A stretch of DNA of 14,423 nucleotides from an archaeon (GTDB lineage Archaea; Asgardarchaeota; Hermodarchaeia; Hermodarchaeales; Hermodarchaeaceae): contig JABXGY010000225.1 in assembly GCA_016550395.1 (NCBI GenBank), forward strand, positions 1 to 14,423, given 5' to 3'. Made by a program: the position numbers and the translations under genes. A model generated the notes under the pieces. The model did not search any database, was not told the origin of the DNA, and saw nothing but the letters and a program-made list of their open reading frames with translations. Below, piece after piece: positions 1-5,559 of this stretch (positions are counted from its first letter, which is position 1; each line of letters starts with the position of its first letter).

Positions 1-686
1 ACTGAAGCGAGGACCCTGATTTCGGGATACTCTGTTGAACGACCCACTCGGGCAAAGTAATGGATAAGGTCTAATGCTACTCGGACGCCAATGACGAGGA
101 GTAACAAAGACATGAATATGAGGAAGATAGTGTATTGGACTTCAATGGTGGCGATAAGATCTGCAACCACTTGTGAAGGTACCATCGGATTAAAGATTAA
201 TAATAGGGCATCGCGAATTTGCCCCCAACTTCCGACTCCGGATGCAGAGGACTGAAACAAGAGAGCAAGAAATCGCATGTTCTCAAGGAAAATAAAAGTT
301 AGTACAACATAAGATCCGATAAATAGGGCAACCTTATATCCAGCAACAAGGTAGCGGCTTGGATAGCGTTGATTTCCCACTCGTCCACTCATCCAAACTA
401 GATTCAGGACTTTTGATTCATAGGGTAATCCTGCAAATGCAATGATGAAGGCTAATGGGATGCCGATAAAGAAGAGCAGCCCATTGAGTGTGAAGGTGTT
501 CCACCAGGAGACACCAGCCTTGTTTATATACATGACATCTAATATTTTCCAGTCCAAGAACATGTTTTGGACGCCGAATACACCAATGGCAATTACTATC
601 ACAATAACAATAATGATGATGATTCCAGCCAGAAGTTTTCGTCGAGGTCCGTTAATTCTTATGGTTCGTCGTGATTCATATTCCAA
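1..686 (-). CDS. Multi-pass membrane protein, N-terminal part, cut by the window edge
   Basis: The minus strand is open from a TTG at 686 to the edge of the window, giving 228 residues without a stop. An in-frame TAG lies at 704-702, and no ATG occurs in frame until about residue 42, so TTG is the likely start. An AGGTG-type SD (699-695) lies about 8 bases upstream of it. After a basic N-terminus (RRTIRINGPRRK) come about four hydrophobic segments near residues 18-40, 66-87, 116-134 and 183-205. Between the first two is an acidic/aromatic stretch (FLDWKILDVMY). The basic N-terminus, first helix, DW motif and second helix resemble the start of the UPF0182 (COG1615) membrane proteins, but I cannot confirm that family. 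The C-terminus is missing and the function is unknown. It diverges from the CooC gene. Confidence 0.8.
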   Translation of the reverse strand, partial: MEYESRRTIRINGPRRKLLAGIIIIIVIVIVIAIGVFGVQNMFLDWKILDVMYINKAGVSWWNTFTLNGLLFFIGIPLAFIIAFAGLPYESKVLNLVWMSGRVGNQRYPSRYLVAGYKVALFIGSYVVLTFIFLENMRFLALLFQSSASGVGSWGQIRDALLLIFNPMVPSQVVADLIATIEVQYTIFLIFMSLLLLVIGVRVALDLIHYFARVGRSTEYPEIRVLAS

Positions 687-845
687 TATGCTGACACCTT
701 TCTAGAAAACATTAATCTGAATGAGGTTATTGGGATTATCATAGAAATACGGGCTTAAGACTTTTGAGTTGCAGCTAGAAGGATGAGAGTTGCAAAAGGG
801 TTAAGTTCATCTTTTTTTTACACTGTCAATGATAGGTGCATACCC
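687..845. promoter_or_regulatory. Divergent intergenic region between membrane protein and cooC
   Basis: These 159 bases separate two divergently transcribed genes and must hold both promoters. The cooC SD (AGGTG, 834-838) lies 7 bases before the ATG at 846. An in-frame ATG at 783 exists but has GG directly against it instead of a spaced SD, and it would add 21 residues in front of the conserved ATPase N-terminus, so I reject it as the start. I see no convincing TATA box on either strand. Confidence 0.45.
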
Positions 846-1670
846 ATGCGACAAAAACTCGTCGTTTCTATTTCAGGTAAAGGTGGTACAGGGAAGACTA
901 CTATTACGACTCTCCTTCTTCGAACTCTCTTAACACATACGAAACATGCCCTACTTGTCGTGGATGCAGACCCTGTGATGAACCTTCCGGCAATGCTGAA
1001 CATCGACATCGAAACATCAGTTGGAGAGGCTGCTACACAACTACGGCAGGATATCGATGCTGGTTCGATTCCCGCTGCAAGTTCGAAGCAAGATCGTTTG
1101 GAAAGTGAGGTCTATGAAGCGTTAGTCGAAGGAGATAAATTTGATTTACTCGCAATGGGTCGCACCGAAGGTGAGGGGTGTTACTGCTTCGTTAATCGAG
1201 TGCTTACGCAAATCCTGGATACTATTACTGCTAATTATGATGTGACACTTCTTGATATGAGTGCAGGCCTCGAGCATCTCAGTCGTCGAACAGATCGTAA
1301 CGTAGACGTACTCATTATTGTTATTGACACCTCGAAAATGGCCTTTGATGCTGCTGTCCGTATTCGTGATCTTTCGAAAGAAGTACATATCGATTTCAAA
1401 AGGATCTGGGTGATTGCGAACAGATTTCCACCAAAACTTATTGATGAGTCAGCTAAAGATATTGAACGAAGATTAAACGAAGTGGGTCTTGACCTCGCTG
1501 GTATAGTACCTGCTGATGATGATATTGTAGCTTATAATTTGAAAGGTCGATCATTATTAGAACTACCTGAGAATCACCCTGCGGTTACAGCGGTTGATAA
1601 GATTGCCAAACGAATAGGATTACTCAGTGAGGAAAGCCTTCTAGAATTATTGGGTCGAGCTCCCGCTTAA
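846..1670 (+). CDS. cooC: CooC-type nickel-insertion ATPase for CO dehydrogenase (MinD/SIMIBI class)
   Basis: This 274-residue P-loop ATPase has the deviant Walker A motif GKGGTGKTT at residues 11-19, with the signature first lysine of the MinD/ParA class. It also has VVDADP at 38-43, a Walker B-like LLDMSAGLEH at 135-144 and a base-binding-type VIANRF at 189-194. The diagnostic feature is GEGCYCFVN, with Cys112 and Cys114. In CooC proteins this Cys-x-Cys pair binds nickel or zinc at the dimer interface and separates CooC from plain MinD. CooC uses ATP to load nickel into the C-cluster of CO dehydrogenase or CODH/acetyl-CoA synthase in the cytoplasm. No CODH subunit lies in the window, so the client is elsewhere. 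The start follows the AGGTG site 7 bases upstream. A related role, such as another metallocluster maturation, cannot be excluded. Confidence 0.88.
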   Translation: MRQKLVVSISGKGGTGKTTITTLLLRTLLTHTKHALLVVDADPVMNLPAMLNIDIETSVGEAATQLRQDIDAGSIPAASSKQDRLESEVYEALVEGDKFDLLAMGRTEGEGCYCFVNRVLTQILDTITANYDVTLLDMSAGLEHLSRRTDRNVDVLIIVIDTSKMAFDAAVRIRDLSKEVHIDFKRIWVIANRFPPKLIDESAKDIERRLNEVGLDLAGIVPADDDIVAYNLKGRSLLELPENHPAVTAVDKIAKRIGLLSEESLLELLGRAPA

Positions 1671-1780
1671 TGAATGAACAGGCTTTGGGCACAAAGTAAA
1701 GCTACATCACAAGTCTTTTCTAATTGTTTAGAGAGGAAAGTGTGGGAATTATCGAGGTAAATAACGGAAGGCGGTAATGA

Positions 1781-2683
1781 ATGCCATCAGAAATTTTTCT
1801 TGCGAATGGGAGTAACCGAACCAAAGCTATCAATCAGCTGCTTGAGCAATTTCAATTAAAGCAATTTAAAGGAGGGCAGCTTGCATTAAAAGCAAATTAT
1901 AACAGCGCTGACCCCTTTCCTGCCCAAACACACTTGGACACGTTAAAGCATTTAGTGAGTGAGCTGCACAAAGCTGGACCCTCAGAGATCATCATGGGAG
2001 AACGCAGTGGTATGGGAGACACCGAACAGGTATTGACACAAAGTGGTGTCATAGATTTAGCGAACAAACTAAAATTCAAGGTTCAGGTGCTCAATGACCT
2101 TCATATTGCTGAATGGGTTCATTGTGATGTTGATGGGTCTCATTGGGACCGAGGTTTTCTGATGGCACGACTCTTTATGGACGCAGAGGCTGTGGTACAA
2201 ACCTGCTGTTTGAAAACCCACAAATTTGGTGGTCATTTCACTTTATCTCTCAAAAATTCTGTGGGCATGGTGGCGCGTTATAATCCACAGGATGGGTACG
2301 ATTTCATGGGTGAATTGCATGGTTCGCCTCATCAACGCGAAATGATCGCTGAAATCAATACCGCCTATGAACCACAACTCATCCTTATGGACGGTATCGA
2401 TGCCTTTGTTCAAGGTGGTCCTGCGATTGGTGATAAGGTGAGTCCGAATGTAGTTCTTGCAGCCACTGACCGTGTAGCGCTAGATGCCGTGGGTGTTGCC
2501 ATTCTCCGCCATTATCGAACCACACAAGAAGTCGAAGCAGGGCCTATATTTCAACAAGCTCAACTTGCCAGGGCAATTGAGTTAGGACTTGGGGCTCGTT
2601 CGTTAAAGGATATCAAACTCGTTCCTCTTGATGAGTCTACAGAAAAATTATCTGAGGAAATTTTAGTTCAATTTGCTAAATAA
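1781..2683 (+). CDS. DUF362 family protein without a ferredoxin domain
   Basis: This 300-residue protein fits the DUF362 (COG2006) pattern along its length. It has ALKANY at 35-40, a predicted glycine-rich segment MGERSGMGD at 72-80, CCLKTHKFG at 142-150, LKNSVGM at 157-163, MDGIDAFVQGGPAIG at 203-217 and ATDRVALDAVG at 228-238. Many DUF362 proteins carry a C-terminal 2[4Fe-4S] domain. This one ends soon after the core (LGLGA, 268-272) and has only three cysteines (115, 142, 143). The family has no firmly established reaction; redox or cofactor-related roles are inferred from its usual ferredoxin fusions. A strong SD (GGAAGGCGG, 1766-1774) supports the ATG at 1781. It follows cooC by 110 bases on the same strand, so co-transcription is possible but not shown. 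Confidence 0.85.
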   Translation: MPSEIFLANGSNRTKAINQLLEQFQLKQFKGGQLALKANYNSADPFPAQTHLDTLKHLVSELHKAGPSEIIMGERSGMGDTEQVLTQSGVIDLANKLKFKVQVLNDLHIAEWVHCDVDGSHWDRGFLMARLFMDAEAVVQTCCLKTHKFGGHFTLSLKNSVGMVARYNPQDGYDFMGELHGSPHQREMIAEINTAYEPQLILMDGIDAFVQGGPAIGDKVSPNVVLAATDRVALDAVGVAILRHYRTTQEVEAGPIFQQAQLARAIELGLGARSLKDIKLVPLDESTEKLSEEILVQFAK

Positions 2684-2806
2684 ATCAGAGCATCACTTAC
2701 AACCAATTGAATTTAGCAATAAATTGGATAATGATGTATTCGCAATCGGAGTAAAGCATTGCAATAGTTAGGAGCAGACTTTTATTTCGATTTTCAAGAG
2801 GTTTTC

Positions 2807-2821
2807 TTAGGCTTTGCCTAA
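2807..2821. repeat. Short perfect palindrome before the arrestin-like gene
   Basis: TTAGGC-TTT-GCCTAA is a perfect 6-bp inverted repeat with a 3-base loop, 24 bases before the arrestin-like start and just ahead of its SD (GGGG, 2831-2834). It could be an operator or a leader hairpin. The rest of the 162-base gap (2684-2845) holds a weaker CCAATT...AATTGG pair at 2703-2727 and no gene I can support. Confidence 0.4.
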
Positions 2822-2845
2822 TTCCAGTAAGGGGTTTGATAAAAC

Positions 2846-3292
2846 ATGGGCTTTCTTGATCGATTAAAAACTCCCAAAGGTACGGTTACTGTAAGATTTG
2901 ATAATGAATATCAAAGCCTCAGACAAGGTCTCACAGGGACGATGAATGTCTCATCATCTGAGGAATTTGATGCAGAAGAAATACGTCTTGAGATCTGGGT
3001 GACGGAGTGGGTTCAGGCTACTGAACAGAGAAAACAAGGAGAACAGACTATCACTGTAAGTGCGCAGCAAAATAGCGTTCTCCACAAAGGAAAACACTCA
3101 GTTTATGGACAAATGCAATTTACTGATGGATTTGCTCAAGATATTCCCTTCAACATCCATTTGCCACCCGGAATTCCACCCACCTATCAAAGTCAAAATG
3201 CACGGACAACGTGGATGTTGAAAGGTGTTATTGCAGTTAAAGGTCGACCTGATATAACCGGTCATGATATGGAGATCAAAGTTACCTACTAG
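2846..3292 (+). CDS. Small arrestin-fold / Spo0M-like protein
   Basis: This 148-residue beta-rich cytoplasmic protein has no signal peptide or membrane segment. It has the look of an arrestin N-terminal or Spo0M (sporulation-control) domain. A short basic lead (MGFLDRLKTPKG) is followed by alternating strands, then FNIHLPPGIPPTYQSQN at 102-118 and WMLKGVIAVKGRPDITG at 123-139. The LP-x-x-x-PP-[ST]-Y loop and the following W-x-L-K-G-x-I-x-V-K strand are the arrestin-like hallmarks. Eukaryotic arrestins and alpha-arrestins have two such domains, but this protein has one, so it is a single-domain version. The family acts as a protein-protein adaptor; no partner is evident here. The SD (GGGG at 2831) is rather far (11 bases) from the ATG. 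Its stop codon overlaps that of the convergent phosphoribosyltransferase gene. Confidence 0.75.
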   Translation: MGFLDRLKTPKGTVTVRFDNEYQSLRQGLTGTMNVSSSEEFDAEEIRLEIWVTEWVQATEQRKQGEQTITVSAQQNSVLHKGKHSVYGQMQFTDGFAQDIPFNIHLPPGIPPTYQSQNARTTWMLKGVIAVKGRPDITGHDMEIKVTY

Positions 3293-3951
3293 TCAGTTTC
3301 ACTTTTTTCATGGAATCGACGTAGGAGTGCAATAACCTCCTCTTCAGGTACATCATACCAGTTCTGATAAGCATCCGCGACAGCAAACACGTAAGCTGAT
3401 CCAACATGCGGACAAATTAGTGTATCAACTTGGTCACGGACTCGTGACACAGCACCAGCTGAACCAGTAGGAACGGCAACAATAAGTTTCTTAGGATCTC
3501 GAGCACGAACCGATTGAATTGCTGCCAGCATCGTAAAGCCTGAAGCCAAACCATCATCTACTAAAATTACAATCCTATCATCAGGGTTTTGTTGACCAAC
3601 CAATCCCTTGTAAGCGGTTTGTCGAGTTTCGATTTGGGTTTTGGTTCGTTGAATCACAGATTGAATTTGAGACTGGCTTAACCCTAAATGAGCCACAAGT
3701 GGTTCATTCAGTATCACAGTTCCCAGAGAGCTGATTGCCCCGAATCCTGCTTCTGGATTATATGGAATCTGTAGTTTTCTCACGATTAACAAGTCTAGGT
3801 TGGCACTTAAGGTCTCCGCGATGGGTACAGCTACAGCAAGTCCTCCGTTGGGAATCGCTAATACAAGTGCTGTTTCTTGGAGGTTTAAAGCAGCTATTTT
3901 TTGAGCTAGTATTTTTCCCGCTGCAACGCGATCTGAATAAGGTTTGGTCAT
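3289..3951 (-). CDS. Predicted phosphoribosyltransferase (COG1926 type)
   Basis: This 220-residue cytoplasmic type I phosphoribosyltransferase carries the PRPP-binding motif VILVDDGLASGFT at residues 128-140, with the paired acidic residues Asp132 and Asp133. Other family features are IPNGG at 33-37, VRKL at 57-60 (pyrophosphate loop), EAGFGAI at 67-73 and AVPTGS at 159-164. This matches the predicted phosphoribosyltransferases of COG1926, whose substrate is generally not known; I cannot name the base. A GTG at 3960 would add three residues, but it is part of the SD AGGTGG (3962-3957), which sits 5 bases before the ATG at 3951, so I chose the ATG. The gene is convergent and overlapping by 4 bases with the arrestin-like gene, and divergent from the GT-C-like gene. 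Confidence 0.88.
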   Translation of the reverse strand: MTKPYSDRVAAGKILAQKIAALNLQETALVLAIPNGGLAVAVPIAETLSANLDLLIVRKLQIPYNPEAGFGAISSLGTVILNEPLVAHLGLSQSQIQSVIQRTKTQIETRQTAYKGLVGQQNPDDRIVILVDDGLASGFTMLAAIQSVRARDPKKLIVAVPTGSAGAVSRVRDQVDTLICPHVGSAYVFAVADAYQNWYDVPEEEVIALLRRFHEKSETD

Positions 3952-3987
3952 TATAGCCACCTAAGACGTTGATTCAAGATTCAGTGA

Positions 3988-3995
3988 TTATAAAT
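3988..3995 (+). promoter_or_regulatory. Candidate TATA box for the GT-C-like gene
   Basis: TTATAAAT lies about 60 bases before the ATG at 4055, so a transcript starting 25 bases downstream would have a leader of about 40 bases that includes the SD AAGGGAG (4041-4047). It is the only good TATA-like match in the 103-base divergent gap. The reverse-strand reading (ATTTATAA) could also serve the phosphoribosyltransferase. Confidence 0.45.
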
Positions 3996-4054
3996 CTAAT
4001 AATGACAGGAAAAGCTTTTGTGAATTTACCTCGAGTAGCAAAGGGAGTTGAATC

Positions 4055-5494
4055 ATGCTTGAAGAACCCTTACCTGCAGATTCATTCAGGCTAAGGATAA
4101 GATTTCAACTCCAGAAATTATCCACATTCATTCGTTTACTAGTCAAAGATCGACGATTTCTTCCTCTCGTTGTTAGCCTCTTTATAGGATTTGTAGTGAA
4201 AGCTTTAATTTTTCTTTGGAGTTTGTTGGTGGTGGAAACTTCACTTCTTGTTTCTGGTCTGCCAACACATGGAGTACTCATTGGAGTTGGTAATCCTCTG
4301 ATACTGGAACACTATGATGATTGGGTTTGGTATTATTATCCCTTTGCCACCCGGTTCATTGAAGGTTATCTTCCCTATACACCTGAGCTCTACGAAATCG
4401 TACCGGGTCATCAAAGTTACCTGTATCCACCATTTTTTCTGTACAGTCTCGTCACATTCTTACTCTTTCCTGGAAGTTACAGTTTAGTACTTGGTATAGT
4501 CTTCTTTGACTTAATTTCAGGCATCTGCCTTTTTCTGATAACATACCGAATAAGCCACTCCATCTTCCGAGCCAGTCTCGCAGCAGTTCTTTACTTTCTC
4601 AATCCGATTGCCCTCTGGTGGACAGATTTCCTTTGGTTTGCTGAAGCCGTATTTACTACCTTTTTGATCATCAGCATTCTCTTTCTCGTTGAAGAACAAC
4701 ACCCACTCGCAAGCGTATTTATGGCTCTAGCAACAATGACCAAACAGGTCGCTGTCATTTTCGTTCCTGTCATCTTCATCTTTGCCTATCGGAAAAACTT
4801 TCGAACTCTGACACAATCTCTCATTGTATTTTGTAGCATTATACTAGTGATTTCACTACCATACCTCATCCTAATGCCCTTTGACTACATCTCAACTATT
4901 ATTGGACCTGCTGGCCCCCCTCTTTATTCGGGCATAATGCCGCCCCCAAATATGCCAGTGCCCTTATTTGCATCCTTTTGGTTTTTGCCAGTTACCATCC
5001 GTGACTTTATTGCTTTCATAGTTTACAGTTATATGCCCCTCATCATCACTCTGGTCTTATTGTATTCCCTTCTCCTCTTTTCCAATGCTTCGAGTTCTCG
5101 GCAGTTTCATTACGAATTTATTGGATATGCATTACTCATCTCTTTAGCATTCTATAGTTTCTTTCCCCGAGGAATCTTCAAGTGGTACACAGTAGCCATT
5201 GTTCCCTTTCTGGTTCTAGCAACTGTCATAATGCCACGAGTCAAGTCACCACAACCAAATGCCCTGACTAGAATTGAACATATAAGGTACCAATTTGACT
5301 ATCGACTTCTCATCGCTATTTTCGCATATTATCTGGTTAACTTTGCATTCACTTGGACACATAGATGGGCAGGTCCAGGTTTTCTCTTTCTAAGCTTTGT
5401 TTTATTTACACTTTATTGGTTCATATCTGGTCGGAAGATAATCTTCACTAATCAAAACGATACCATTATTCTCAATCAATCTCTAGAAAAATGA
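4055..5494 (+). CDS. Polytopic membrane glycosyltransferase candidate (GT-C fold, GT87/GT39-like)
   Basis: This 479-residue protein has about ten to twelve hydrophobic helices. Several features suggest a GT-C glycosyltransferase that takes sugar from a lipid carrier on the outer face of the membrane. After the first helix comes an acidic/aromatic loop, YDDW at 87-90, continuing to FIEGYLPYTPE at 101-111. It is followed by YLYPPFF at 122-128. These resemble the D-x-x-x-Y...G-x-x-P-Y...Y-x-Y-P-P signature of GT87/DUF2029 mannosyltransferases. FLNPIALWW at 181-189, ATMTKQ at 226-231 and PRGIFKWYTVAIVP at 371-384 fit the later helices and loops of the same fold. The acceptor is unknown. It faces a convergent operon of surface proteins rich in N-X-S/T sites, so glycoprotein assembly is plausible but inferred. 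SD AAGGGAG is 7 bases from the ATG. Confidence 0.7.
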   Translation: MLEEPLPADSFRLRIRFQLQKLSTFIRLLVKDRRFLPLVVSLFIGFVVKALIFLWSLLVVETSLLVSGLPTHGVLIGVGNPLILEHYDDWVWYYYPFATRFIEGYLPYTPELYEIVPGHQSYLYPPFFLYSLVTFLLFPGSYSLVLGIVFFDLISGICLFLITYRISHSIFRASLAAVLYFLNPIALWWTDFLWFAEAVFTTFLIISILFLVEEQHPLASVFMALATMTKQVAVIFVPVIFIFAYRKNFRTLTQSLIVFCSIILVISLPYLILMPFDYISTIIGPAGPPLYSGIMPPPNMPVPLFASFWFLPVTIRDFIAFIVYSYMPLIITLVLLYSLLLFSNASSSRQFHYEFIGYALLISLAFYSFFPRGIFKWYTVAIVPFLVLATVIMPRVKSPQPNALTRIEHIRYQFDYRLLIAIFAYYLVNFAFTWTHRWAGPGFLFLSFVLFTLYWFISGRKIIFTNQNDTIILNQSLEK

Positions 5495-5507
5495 ATGATA
5501 AGAATTT

Positions 5508-5546
5508 AAAAAAGATAAGGAACCTGAGAACCGGATGGTTCCCAGG
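5508..5546 (-). terminator. Hairpin plus T-tract terminator of the surface-protein operon
   Basis: CCTGAGAACC (5523-5532) and GGTTCCCAGG (5537-5546) form a 10-bp stem with one A/C mismatch and a GGAT loop. Read on the minus strand, after the stop at 5560, the stem is followed by TTCCTTATC and a run of six T (5513-5508). This is a classic intrinsic-terminator layout. On the plus strand the same stem follows the GT-C-like gene, but only a short GTTTT comes after it, so it should work mainly for the minus strand. Confidence 0.65.
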
Positions 5547-5559
5547 ATAGGGTAGTGTT

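Noticed and set aside
442..705. Plus-strand open frame of 87 codons
   Set aside because: It is antisense to the edge-truncated membrane protein, whose frame is open for 228 codons with coherent hydrophobic helices and a well-placed SD.
783..845. Longer N-terminus for CooC from ATG 783
   Set aside because: The extra 21 residues are not ATPase-like, the purines abut the ATG without spacing, and ATG 846 has AGGTG at 7 bases.
1683..1696. CTTTG-GGCA-CAAAG stem after cooC as a terminator
   Set aside because: Only five or six weak pairs and no T tract follow.
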